Notes: generated by a model not told the origin, from the letters alone. 64,000 bases of DNA from Clostridium fungisolvens (GCF_014193895.1 NZ_BLZR01000001.1:682001-746000), one strand, 5' to 3'. Counted from the first letter of the stretch, positions 15,901 through 23,188 are shown. Numbers and translations: made by a program.

Positions 15901-18368
15901 CAGCAATAAAAATAATTAAACAAGTATCGCCAGATAATGGAGTGACATGGTTTGACGCAGATGTATCACCTGGACCAAGTATACCACAAGGAACAAGTCC
16001 ACAGTTTAGATTTATAGTAACTAATATTGGTACTATAACATTAACAAATGTTCAAGTTTCAGATGATGTATATGGTTTTATAGGATCACTTCCTAGCCTA
16101 GCATCAGGATCTTCCTTCCAATGGACAATCACTGTACCATGGGCATCTGGACAGCATGTAGATATAGCAACAGCTACAGGATCTGCTCAAGGTCAAACAG
16201 TAACAGATACAAACCCAGCATATAATGTTGGAATAGTTGAACAACCATCAATTAATATCCTAAAGGAAGTATCTCCTGATAATGGAGTAACTTGGCTTGA
16301 TGCTAATACAGCACCAGGACCAAATATACCTCAAGGAATAAGTCCACAGTTTAGATTTACAGTAACTAATACAGGCAATACAACTTTGACAAATGTTCAG
16401 GTAATAGACAATGTATATGGTCCAATTGGAACACTTCCTACTTTACCACAAGGAGCATCTTTCCAGTGGGTTATAACAACACCATGGGTTGTAGGACAGC
16501 ATGTTAATACTGCAACAGCTACAGGAACTTCAGGTGGTCAAACAGTAACTGATACAGATCTAGCAAATTATTTTGGAGCATCTCCTCAAATAACTGTTGT
16601 TAAGGAAGTATCTCCAGACAATGGAGTAACTTGGTTTGATGCCAATACACCTCCTGGGCCAAATGTTTTACAAGGAACAAATCCTCAATTTAGATTTACT
16701 GTAACTAATACTGGTAACGTAACCTTAACAAATGTTCAAGTAACTGACGACGTATATGGTTTAATTGGTACACTTCCAAGCTTAGCACCAGGAGCGTTCT
16801 TCCAATGGATTATTACTAGACCATGGTCAGTAGGACAGCATGTTAATACTGCAACTGCTACAGGAACTTCTGATGGTCAAACAGTAACTGATACTGATCT
16901 AGCTCATTATGTAGGTGTTTCAGTAGCTCCTTCAATCACTGTGCTGAAGGAGGTATCTCCAGACAATGGAGTGACCTGGTTTGATGCAAATACGCCACCA
17001 GGACCAAGTATTCCAGAAGGGACAAGTCCACAATTTAGATATACAGTAACCAATTCTGGTAATACAACCTTAACCAATGTTCAAGTAACAGATAATATAT
17101 ATGGTTTAATTGGTACACTTCCTAGTTTAGCACCAGGAGCATCCTTCCAATGGGTTAATACTGAAATGTGGACTATAGGACAGCATACAAATACAGCCAC
17201 TGCAACAGGCGTTTTCCAAGGACAAACAGTGAGTGATACAGATCAAGCTAATTACTTTGGAATAGCCCCATCGATAGCTGTTAAAAAAGAGGTATCACCA
17301 GACAATGGAGTTACTTGGCTAGATGCAGAGGTGCCACCAGGACCTAGTATTCCACAAGGAACTGATCCACAATTTAGATTTACGGTAACTAATAATGGCA
17401 ATGTAACCTTGACTAATGTACAGGTAACAGATGATGTATATGGTTTAATTGGCAGTCTACCAAGCTTAGCACCAGGGGCATCTTTCCAATGGATGATTAC
17501 AAGACCATGGGCTGCAGGACAACATGTAAATATGGCAACTGCTACAGGAGTTTTCCAGGGTAGAACAGTAACAGATACAGATTTAAGTCATTACTTTGGT
17601 GTTCCAGCACAGCCTTCAATAGATGTTGAAAAGCTTATTTCTGCAGATGGAGGCAAAACTTTTGTTGATGCAGATACACCTCCTGGACCAGAGATTCCGC
17701 AAACAATAAATCCTATCTTTAAATTCATCGTAACTAATACTGGTAATGTAGTTCTTAGCAATATAACTTTATTAGATAGTGTATTAGGACAAATAACAGT
17801 ACCAAATACAACTTTAAACCCTGGTCAGTCATTTACAGTTATTAAAGTTGGAAATTGGTCACTAGGACAGCATTTTAATACAGCAACAGTTACAGGAAGA
17901 TTTGGAACTATTACAGTAACTGATATGGATCAAGCTTATTATGTTGGAATTGTTATACCAACAAGCTTTAAGCAGTTAAGTGTTGATGAGAATCTAACTA
18001 TTCCATTTCAAAAGCCGAATGTTGAAGATATATTAAACACAATCGTTGATGTAGAAATTGTTACAACACGTGTGATTGAAACAGTGGCAGGTACTTCAGA
18101 GGAAGGACAGATATTGACTGGGCATAAACTTCTAATAGAAGGAAGACTTCATCAGAAGATTGAATATATAGCTGCTGAACCTACTCAGACAGTTCACAAT
18201 GCTGAGTTTAGTGTACCATTTAGTAGTTTTATAATACTACCAGAAGATTTTGTTGAAGATTCTGTAGTTAATGTTGTTCCTTATGTTGAAGATGTTTATG
18301 TGAAGTTAATAGATTGTAGAACTATATTTAAGAACGTGACCTTAAGACTAGAAGCACAGATTATATAG
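12939..18368 (+). CDS. Giant adhesin-like repeat protein with C-terminal SPOCS spore-coat domain
   Basis: 1809 residues. Residues 1-~305: a Gly/Thr/Asn-rich, beta-rich region, resembling surface adhesin heads (choice-of-anchor or DUF3494-like, uncertain), with a Pro linker (TPPPPYP). Residues ~307-1673: twelve tandem ~114-residue Ig-like repeats (DUF11/DUF7507-like), each starting (I/V)xxxKEVSPDNGVTW(F/L)DA and holding FTVTNTGNVTLTNVQVTD and QHVNTATATG; the twelfth is divergent. Residues ~1675-1809: a SPOCS domain (FKQLSVDENLTIPFQKPNVED ... EGQILTGHKLLIEG ... YVEDVYVK). There is no signal peptide, transmembrane segment or LPxTG, so it should be made in the mother cell and attached to the forespore coat through the SPOCS tail (inference). 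Third gene of the operon, start after AAAGGAGG. Confidence 0.88.
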   Translation: MAIIGGVNLGNLPSYLFFFQNGSVDANWQGATKGFVGDVAVKGTVAKERTSGTVPYAGTIYTDDNTLGAWQQIVNDNPGQASGVTGQVSRINGLQADLISAFNQINALPATPGFESRSSTSLDGLNTQNGINETFVINITSGFQVSSQIDITGDAGDVYILRWDTDADPTNGYQGQVKFQSGGAIVPHGGLTPANFINVAGDINSSGGGSTPPPPYPQGPRLNDGQGALINGGQDFSGGGFFTGYWLTTGAPTTLDPVSGLYIGETQSLSNGIFVGGWYTLTTKFSMTSGTSGVHVSPNPNTVNQPAIKILKEVSPDNGLTWFDANNPTGPNILQGTNPQFRYTVTNTGNVTLTNVQVTDNVYGLIGALPSLAAGASFQWIITKPWAAGQQTNIATATGVYGAITVTDTNPANYFGVAGQPSINVLKEVSPDNGVTWFDANTPPGPNIPQGTNPQFRYTVTNDGNVPLTNVIVTDNVYGLIGTLSSLAVGESFQWVITRPWASGQHTNTVTATGVYGNQTVSDSDVANYFGVTPSISVLKEVSPDNGVTWFDADIAPGPSIPQGTNPQFRYTVTNTGTVTLTNVQVTDNLYSLIGTLPSLAAGSSFQWITTEPWAVGQESDLATATGVFQGQTVTASNPAHYLGTTNAPSITILKEVSPDNGVTWFDANTAPGPSIPQGTSPQFRYTVTNNGSVILSDVVVTDNVYGSIGTVPTLAVGESQQWTNTETWAAGQHVNIATATGQYLGQTVTALNPANYFGVTVAINVLKEVSPDNGVTWLDANTAPGPSIPQGTNPRFRFTVTNTGTATLSNVQVTDDVYGLIGSLPSLAPGSSFQWSITVPWAVGAHLDTATATGTFQGQTVTDTNPANYLGVTPSISILKEVSPDNGINWFDANTAPGPDVLQGTNPQFRFTVTNSGTVTLTNVQVNDNRYGLIGTLPSLVSGASFQWVVTEPWQAGQQLDIATATGVYQGQTISATNPANYFGVVPAIKIIKQVSPDNGVTWFDADVSPGPSIPQGTSPQFRFIVTNIGTITLTNVQVSDDVYGFIGSLPSLASGSSFQWTITVPWASGQHVDIATATGSAQGQTVTDTNPAYNVGIVEQPSINILKEVSPDNGVTWLDANTAPGPNIPQGISPQFRFTVTNTGNTTLTNVQVIDNVYGPIGTLPTLPQGASFQWVITTPWVVGQHVNTATATGTSGGQTVTDTDLANYFGASPQITVVKEVSPDNGVTWFDANTPPGPNVLQGTNPQFRFTVTNTGNVTLTNVQVTDDVYGLIGTLPSLAPGAFFQWIITRPWSVGQHVNTATATGTSDGQTVTDTDLAHYVGVSVAPSITVLKEVSPDNGVTWFDANTPPGPSIPEGTSPQFRYTVTNSGNTTLTNVQVTDNIYGLIGTLPSLAPGASFQWVNTEMWTIGQHTNTATATGVFQGQTVSDTDQANYFGIAPSIAVKKEVSPDNGVTWLDAEVPPGPSIPQGTDPQFRFTVTNNGNVTLTNVQVTDDVYGLIGSLPSLAPGASFQWMITRPWAAGQHVNMATATGVFQGRTVTDTDLSHYFGVPAQPSIDVEKLISADGGKTFVDADTPPGPEIPQTINPIFKFIVTNTGNVVLSNITLLDSVLGQITVPNTTLNPGQSFTVIKVGNWSLGQHFNTATVTGRFGTITVTDMDQAYYVGIVIPTSFKQLSVDENLTIPFQKPNVEDILNTIVDVEIVTTRVIETVAGTSEEGQILTGHKLLIEGRLHQKIEYIAAEPTQTVHNAEFSVPFSSFIILPEDFVEDSVVNVVPYVEDVYVKLIDCRTIFKNVTLRLEAQII
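13854..17955 (+). repeat. Twelve tandem ~342 bp coding repeats
   Basis: The period is 339-348 bp (113-116 codons). Unit starts are near 13854, 14200, 14538, 14883, 15219, 15561, 15900, 16243, 16583, 16929, 17268 and 17611. Units 1-11 are highly similar; unit 12 has diverged. DNA identity between units is high enough for unequal recombination to alter copy number. Confidence 0.9.
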
Positions 18369-18386
18369 TAAAGTAAAAATTATTAA

Positions 18387-18420
18387 GGAAGTATTCTCTA
18401 TTTAATAGGGAATGCTTCCC
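18387..18420 (+). terminator. Terminator of the SPOCS/repeat operon
   Basis: GGAAGTATTC (18387-18396) pairs imperfectly with GGGAATGCTTCC (18408-18419), and the outer GGAAG/CTTCC is perfect. The run after it is CCAATAAAAAA, so there is no T tract; call is moderate. Confidence 0.5.
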
Positions 18421-18423
18421 CAA

Positions 18424-18453
18424 TAAAAAAATAAACACCATTAGCTGGTGCTT
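18424..18453 (-). terminator. Terminator of the minus-strand SPOCS gene
   Basis: On the minus strand AGCACCAGCTAATGGTG (stem CACCA/TGGTG, 18450-18436) is followed by TTTATTTTTTTA. Confidence 0.7.
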
Positions 18454-18487
18454 AATTTAAGTTCGATTATTATTTTTCTCCTCAAAA

Positions 18488-18955
18488 TTAGTCTGCTGTT
18501 AGAAGAATAGTTATATTTTTGAAGATACATCGCTCATCTATTTGCTTAGCATATATATCTTCAATATATCCTGTAACAACTAGTGGAGTATCCTGTACAT
18601 AAGTAGCAGGTAAAACTATGAATGTACTAAATGGTATATTAAAATGTGCAGCATGAACTGTTTGAGTAGGCTCATCGGCAACGTATTCGACCTTTTGTCT
18701 TACTTCTCCTTCAACTATTAGTTTAAAGCCTGTTAAGATTTGCCCTTCTAGTGATGTTGCTACAGGAGTTTTTATAACTCTTGTACTTATGATAACAACT
18801 TCTGCCATTATCTTAGTAAGTTGCTCTATGTCTGGTTTTGCTATAGGAAGACAAACGTTTTTTTGAACATTAAATTGTTTAAAGGCATGAGGGGCTATAG
18901 GGAGAACATCTGCTATTCCTGAATACTCAATAAGGTTGCTAACGAAACTTGCCAT
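18488..18955 (-). CDS. SPOCS (DUF3794) domain protein, putative spore-coat component
   Basis: 155 residues, a single SPOCS domain very like that of the 11907 gene: FKQFNVQKNVCLPIAKPDIEQ, SLEGQILTGFKLIVEG, VEYVADEPTQTVHAAHF, FSTFIVLP and VTGYIEDIYAKQ. The two are probably duplicates. Start ATG 18955 follows AGGAGGTAAT. It is convergent with the giant repeat gene and has its own candidate sigma-K-like promoter and terminator, so it is a separate transcription unit. Confidence 0.87.
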   Translation of the reverse strand: MASFVSNLIEYSGIADVLPIAPHAFKQFNVQKNVCLPIAKPDIEQLTKIMAEVVIISTRVIKTPVATSLEGQILTGFKLIVEGEVRQKVEYVADEPTQTVHAAHFNIPFSTFIVLPATYVQDTPLVVTGYIEDIYAKQIDERCIFKNITILLTAD

Positions 18956-18992
18956 AAGATTATTACCTCCTAAGTTATTTATGTTGATAGAT

Positions 18993-19021
18993 TATAATAT
19001 GAAATGAGTTTGAATACTGTT
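18993..19021 (-). promoter_or_regulatory. Candidate sigma-K-like promoter
   Basis: On the minus strand AACA (19021-19018) is followed after 16 bp by CATATTATA (19001-18993), an exact fit to CATANNNTA. It sits 38 bp before the start of the SPOCS gene. Confidence 0.45.
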
Positions 19022-19150
19022 GTAATATATGTCATGTTGGAGAAGTGAGTGAGAATTATATCAGGAAAATACTGTGAGTTTTTAACGAACTTTAAATTTT
19101 GTTACATAATAACTATTATAATTTGTCAACTTTGAAACCATTAAACTATA

Positions 19151-19630
19151 CTATCTATCGTCATAATCATCATATTCAGTAAAGTCATCTTTTCTATAGG
19201 ATCTCTTATTAGGTCCGTATTCTTGATTTTGATAAGGATTTCTATCAGTATCTCTTTCATAAGGTTTATTATGAACGTGATCATGATCAGCATCATATGG
19301 TTCATCACAATCAGGAGTAATAATTAATTGTCGTATTTTTACATCATTAAACCAAACTTTTATTGAATACTTTTTGTTTGACCATATAGGACCAAATAAA
19401 AACTGCCCACATTCATCTGTAAAGGTATGTGTTATAGGCTTAAGCGTACAGTTAGGACCTGGATTTATTACTTCAAAAAGTTTTACAACTACATCTTTTA
19501 CAGGATTACTTTTCCAGTCTTTAACTACACCATGTATTATGCTTCTCTTTTCTTCAGGCATTTTTATAATAGCTTCAATCGGTTCATTTTCTTTAGGGAA
19601 GAAATTAGACTTAACTAACCTAGCACCCAA
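19151..19630 (-). CDS. Carboxypeptidase-regulatory-like domain protein with charged His/Asp/Tyr-rich tail
   Basis: 159 residues. Residues ~28-105 form a carboxypeptidase-regulatory-like beta-sandwich: IIHGVVKDWKSNPVKDVVVKLFE ends strands like those of the 9014 protein, followed by THTFTDECGQFLFG. The final ~50 residues are hydrophilic, rich in D, H, N, R and Y, with no predicted fold and similar in flavour to spore-coat tails. The start is TTG 19630, fixed by AGGAGG eight bases upstream; no ATG is near. No signal peptide. Divergent from the gene at 19793. A structural role in the spore surface is inferred from its position. Confidence 0.7.
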   Translation of the reverse strand: MGARLVKSNFFPKENEPIEAIIKMPEEKRSIIHGVVKDWKSNPVKDVVVKLFEVINPGPNCTLKPITHTFTDECGQFLFGPIWSNKKYSIKVWFNDVKIRQLIITPDCDEPYDADHDHVHNKPYERDTDRNPYQNQEYGPNKRSYRKDDFTEYDDYDDR

Positions 19631-19792
19631 TTAAAAATCCTCCTAATAAATATATTACATGCATAATACATTTTATTAGCATGTAATATAATATATGTAC
19701 TTTAATATGCTTTGATAATTAAGGAGCAAAAGGTAATAAATAACTTACAAGTGTAATATTTATAAAATAAATAACCATAATAGGAGGGTTTT

Positions 19793-20389
19793 ATGGGAAT
19801 TATAAGGAATTTTGTTGATGTTATAGGCATTACACCAGAAAATGAATTGCCAAATAAGATAAATGGACAAATTGTTGAATATAGTGAGGTTGATTACATA
19901 TATATATCTGAAAATAGGCCGAAAGTAAACACGCTTTATCAGGCTCATATTAAGGTGGAAGTAAAGTCCAAAAGAATAATAAATTCACCACTAGGTCAAA
20001 TAATTGTACTTGACGGTGTTAAGAAAATTAAGCTAATTTATACACAAGAAGGAATAGAAGAAAAGGCCAATATAGTAGATTGTCAACTTCCTTATAATAC
20101 ATTTATTGATTTACCTAATGAAAGTGGCAATATTAGTAATATAGATATTCATGTTTTAGATGCTTATTTTGATATTATTAATGCAAAGAAGATTTATGTA
20201 CACCTACTTTACTTAATAAATGTGAACTATGATAGGAAATTTAATACTGCAAAGCAATCAGAGAGTATTGACGAGGAGACAAATCAAGGTTTAAAGATTG
20301 ATATAAGCCAAAAAGATATAAGTTATGTATTAGATGATACATCTACAGAAGATAAACTTAAACAAAGAGAAAATAAAAAAAATTTATGA
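19793..20389 (+). CDS. Divergent SPOCS-like (DUF3794-type) protein
   Basis: 198 residues. The first ~150 align by eye to the SPOCS pattern but with weak motifs: YIYISENRPKVNTLYQ in place of the xxxLPxxKPDIEQ segment, LPYNTFIDLP in place of FSTYIVLP, and IDIHVLDAYFDIINAKKIY in place of YIEDVY. The EGQxLTG block is reduced to SPLGQIIVLDGVKK. The last ~45 residues are charged and probably disordered (a DDTSTEDKLKQRENKK tail). AGGAGG precedes ATG. It closes the cluster and looks like a fast-evolving paralogue. Confidence 0.6.
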   Translation: MGIIRNFVDVIGITPENELPNKINGQIVEYSEVDYIYISENRPKVNTLYQAHIKVEVKSKRIINSPLGQIIVLDGVKKIKLIYTQEGIEEKANIVDCQLPYNTFIDLPNESGNISNIDIHVLDAYFDIINAKKIYVHLLYLINVNYDRKFNTAKQSESIDEETNQGLKIDISQKDISYVLDDTSTEDKLKQRENKKNL

Positions 20390-20520
20390 GAACTCCTTTA
20401 ATTTGTGGTAACATAGATGTAATAAAGGAAGTAGTTTCTTTAACGAGAATCTTTCTTGGGTTATATAGTTAAAACAATATTTATAAAATAGAAAGTAAAT
20501 TTTATAGATGATAATATATT

Positions 20521-20557
20521 AGTAAAAGGCATTACTTCTCAAGTGATGCCTTTTACT
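20521..20557 (+). terminator. Strong hairpin downstream of the SPOCS cluster
   Basis: AGTAAAAGGCATTACTT (20521-20537) pairs with AAGTGATGCCTTTTACT (20541-20557) over 17 bp with one T-G pair and a CTC loop. The T-rich arm itself can serve as the termination tract on either strand. Apart from this hairpin, the 380 bp between 20390 and 20769 is AT-rich with no ORF. Confidence 0.75.
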
Positions 20558-20769
20558 AATATGCCACTTGAAGTAGAATTTTATCTGTATTTACTTAGAT
20601 TTAATTACATTGGATACTAATATATAATAAAATATGAAGTAATATGCTTATTTAGATGAATATATATTTATACGATCGTAAATATATACTGAAATTATCA
20701 TTTGAAAAAGTATGAACATAAATTTTTGGATGTTTAACAAATTTAAGCTGTTTAATGGGGGATTTAGAA

Positions 20770-21303
20770 GTGATAAATATATTTTTAAATGACAAAAGTC
20801 AAATTATTATCAGAGAAGCTAATAAGAGAGATGCGAAGGAAATGATTGATTTTTATAATGTTGTAGGAGGAGAAACAGATTTTCTTTCATTTGGGAAAAA
20901 TGAGTTTATAAGAGAATTGAAAGACTACGAGAATTATATTGAAGGTGTGTATAAAGAAGAAAACTCTATAATATTTTTAGCTACTATTGAGGACAAAATT
21001 GTAGGTATAGCATCAATTAACTCTAACCAAAAAGCAAGAACTAAACATGTAGGAGTTTTAGGAATAGTTGTAGCTAAAGATTTTTGTGGCTTAGGATTAG
21101 GTAGTAAAATCATAGAGCACCTGATAAAGTGGGCTAAAGAAAATAAAGTTACTAAAAAAATAACCCTTGTAACTAGGGAAGATAATACAAATGCTATAAG
21201 ATTATATGAAAAGTTTGGTTTTGAAGTAGAAGGACTTATGAAAGCTGATAACTATATAGATGGAGTTTATTACAATACACTAATGATGAGCTTGATGATT
21301 TAA
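20770..21303 (+). CDS. GNAT family N-acetyltransferase
   Basis: 177 residues from the chosen start. The fold is read from IIREANKRDAKEMIDFYN at the N-terminus, the acetyl-CoA-binding segment VVAKDFCGLGLGSKIIEHLI (V-x-x-x-x-x-G-x-G-x-G motif A) and NAIRLYEKFGFEVEG near the C-terminus. It acetylates an amine of an unknown substrate; RimI/PaiA-like and aminoglycoside-type relatives cannot be separated. I prefer GTG 20770, eight bases after GGGGGA, over the upstream in-frame ATG 20755, which has no ribosome binding site. Monocistronic. Confidence 0.85.
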   Translation: MINIFLNDKSQIIIREANKRDAKEMIDFYNVVGGETDFLSFGKNEFIRELKDYENYIEGVYKEENSIIFLATIEDKIVGIASINSNQKARTKHVGVLGIVVAKDFCGLGLGSKIIEHLIKWAKENKVTKKITLVTREDNTNAIRLYEKFGFEVEGLMKADNYIDGVYYNTLMMSLMI

Positions 21304-21316
21304 AAGAAGATTATAT

Positions 21317-21419
21317 AGAGTTCCTAACTCAACTGTACTATTAATTTATATATGCTCGAGAATTCCCGTAAGCCGAGATTTTTGAACAAGTATAAATTAA
21401 GTTTTGATACAGGAACTCT
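21317..21419. repeat. Palindromic interspersed element, copy 1 (MITE/REP-like)
   Basis: 103 bp bounded by AGAGTTCC (21317-21324) and GGAACTCT (21412-21419), inverted repeats of each other. Inside it shares TAACTCAAC, TATTAATTTATA, AAGCCG-GATTTT and GAACAAGTATAAAT with a second copy at 59554-59651. The inner palindrome is partly decayed here. No coding capacity. Confidence 0.8.
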
Positions 21420-21436
21420 TTTGTACATTAATTAAT

Positions 21437-21477
21437 ATAATTAGCATTGCACAAATATAACATGCAATGCTAATTAT
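21437..21477. terminator. Perfect 15 bp hairpin between convergent genes
   Basis: ATAATTAGCATTGCA (21437-21451) pairs with TGCAATGCTAATTAT (21463-21477). It lies between the GNAT and TetR genes; it lacks a T tract, so terminator function is probable rather than certain. Confidence 0.55.
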
Positions 21478-21549
21478 GGTTTGTAAAAACTATTAATTAA
21501 GTGAAACAGATATATCAATGAATTATCTAAACACAAGAATTTTATTAAG

Positions 21550-22125
21550 TTATTTTCTATTCTTGATAGAGTGTATTCCTGTAATAAATATATCAACCAT
21601 TATAGTTAGACTTTCATCTACATCAAACGGCATTGCAAAGCCACCGGTTTGTTCCAATGAAGCAAAGCCATGAAGCATACTTCTTAGTCCTCTCACTATA
21701 TGAATTTGATCTTCCTTTTCTAAATTATATGAATTTAGGACTAATAATAGCAAATCTACAATCTTGTCTGCTGCAATTTTAAATTTATCATTTTCAGTGT
21801 TAGGAGCAAAGATTATTGCATTATATAGTCCGGGGTATTGTCTTACAAAAGAAACATACGCTGCTGATAAACTGCGGATAGCTTCATCTTTTGATTTACC
21901 AATAGTAGCTCTAACTAGTAATTCATATAACTGTTCCATACCGTATATAGCTAAATTAACTTTAAGTTCACTCATTCCACTAACATGATTATATAGAGAA
22001 GGTGACTTTACATTTAATCTTTTTGATAACTCTATCATTGTTACCGCATCGATTCCTTCTGTGTTGGCTATATCTGCAGCTATTTTTAGAATAGTACTTA
22101 AATCAAGATTTACCCTAGGTGACAT
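21550..22125 (-). CDS. TetR/AcrR family regulator with WHG-type C-terminal domain
   Basis: 191 residues. The N-terminal helix-turn-helix is read from VTMIELSKRLNVKSPSLYNHVSG (about 28-50). The C-terminal half, including RSLSAAYVSFVRQYPGLYNAI and RGLRSMLHGFASLEQTGGF, matches the TetR 'WHG' ligand-binding subfamily. It lies 17 bp after the metallo-hydrolase gene on the same strand and is therefore translated second from one message. A palindrome upstream of that operon (22889-22905) is its likely operator. Ligand unknown. Confidence 0.87.
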   Translation of the reverse strand: MSPRVNLDLSTILKIAADIANTEGIDAVTMIELSKRLNVKSPSLYNHVSGMSELKVNLAIYGMEQLYELLVRATIGKSKDEAIRSLSAAYVSFVRQYPGLYNAIIFAPNTENDKFKIAADKIVDLLLLVLNSYNLEKEDQIHIVRGLRSMLHGFASLEQTGGFAMPFDVDESLTIMVDIFITGIHSIKNRK

Positions 22126-22142
22126 TTGTTATACTCCTTTAA

Positions 22143-22853
22143 TTATTTATTTATTGCTATTTTAGCATCCTGTATAGCTTTTTTCATAGCATCTACAGGA
22201 TTTTTAAGCATTGTTCCATGACCAGTGGCTAATAAAGTTGGTTCATATTGCAGCAGTTTTTCTGCGCTTTGTATAGCAAGTTCTTTACTCCATGTGGATA
22301 GACTAGGAAAAGGGAATGTAGGTACTAGCTTACCAGCTACGGCTATACCACCTCTAAGCTGAAAGGCATCGCCTACAATAAGTGAATTACTTCTTCTGTC
22401 TAAAAAAGCCATCATTCCAGGAGTATGACCAGGAGCGTAAATTGAGGTTAATGATTCTATAGCATCTCCATCTTCTAGTAATACATCGGCACTCATAATA
22501 CTTTTTTTAGGAACCCCACCTTTAATAGGTGCTTGAGGTTCATTAGGATTAAGTGATAAGTCTCCCAACAAAATTGGATTTTCTCGTTTAGAAATATATA
22601 CTTTAGCATTAGGTAAAGCTTGTTTAAGAGTTTGTAATGAACCTATATGATCACTATGAGCATGGGTTAAAACTATTCGTTCAATAGGTTTACCTATTTT
22701 ATCTGCAGTTCTTAATATTCCCTTTAAATTAATTGGAATTCCAGCATCTATCAATGTAAGGCTAGTTTTTTCTTCTACAATATATACATTTACAGGAAAA
22801 ATACGAGGAAAGAAAGTCAACTGATAAATCATACCTATCTGAGTTAGTTTCAT
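22143..22853 (-). CDS. MBL-fold metallo-hydrolase
   Basis: 236 residues from ATG 22853. The metal-binding motif THAHSDHIG (about 76-84) and later conserved His (GHTPG and ATGHGT) and Asp (VGDAF) give a dinuclear metal site. It resembles the lactonase/glyoxalase-II-like branch; the real substrate cannot be told. GAGGTGA is well spaced for ATG 22853; a GTG at 22862 is also in frame. First gene of an operon with a TetR regulator, so it may degrade or respond to the regulator's ligand (inference). Confidence 0.88.
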   Translation of the reverse strand: MKLTQIGMIYQLTFFPRIFPVNVYIVEEKTSLTLIDAGIPINLKGILRTADKIGKPIERIVLTHAHSDHIGSLQTLKQALPNAKVYISKRENPILLGDLSLNPNEPQAPIKGGVPKKSIMSADVLLEDGDAIESLTSIYAPGHTPGMMAFLDRRSNSLIVGDAFQLRGGIAVAGKLVPTFPFPSLSTWSKELAIQSAEKLLQYEPTLLATGHGTMLKNPVDAMKKAIQDAKIAINK

Positions 22854-22888
22854 ATAAATCACCTCTGAACTAATTATATTAATATAAT

Positions 22889-22905
22889 AACTAATTACAT
22901 TAGTT
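22889..22905. promoter_or_regulatory. Palindromic operator candidate of the MBL-TetR operon
   Basis: AACTAAT (22889-22895) and ATTAGTT (22899-22905) form a perfect palindrome with a 3 bp centre, 36 bp upstream of the operon start. A further AACTAAT half-site lies at 22868-22874. Confidence 0.6.
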
Positions 22906-23091
22906 TTGTGAAGAGTTTTTATAGAATTTATAAAAAATAATTATAATCAGTTTTAAGCATAAACATATAATATTGTAATTGGCTTACTTTATCTATAATA
23001 GGATGCAACAATAGTGAAGCCATAGGCATAATCTATTACTATAAACTAAAATTATAATGATTAAATTGGTAGAAAATAAAGATGTTGTAAA

Positions 23092-23120
23092 TTGTAATTT
23101 CAATAATATTGATATATAAT
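23092..23120 (+). promoter_or_regulatory. Vegetative promoter of the XpaC-TelA operon
   Basis: TTGTAA (23092-23097), 17 bp spacer, TATAAT (23115-23120), 68 bp before the first start codon. The remaining divergent intergenic sequence (22906-23091) shows nothing else. Confidence 0.6.
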
Positions 23121-23188
23121 AAAGCAACGATATTATTGAATTTTAATAGCTTTTGTAGTGTAGGAAAAAGTAAAATGGAGGCATAGGT

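Noticed and set aside
13854..17955. Regular repeats considered as a CRISPR-like array
   Set aside because: The 342 bp units are in-frame coding repeats without short direct repeats and unique spacers, and no cas genes are present.
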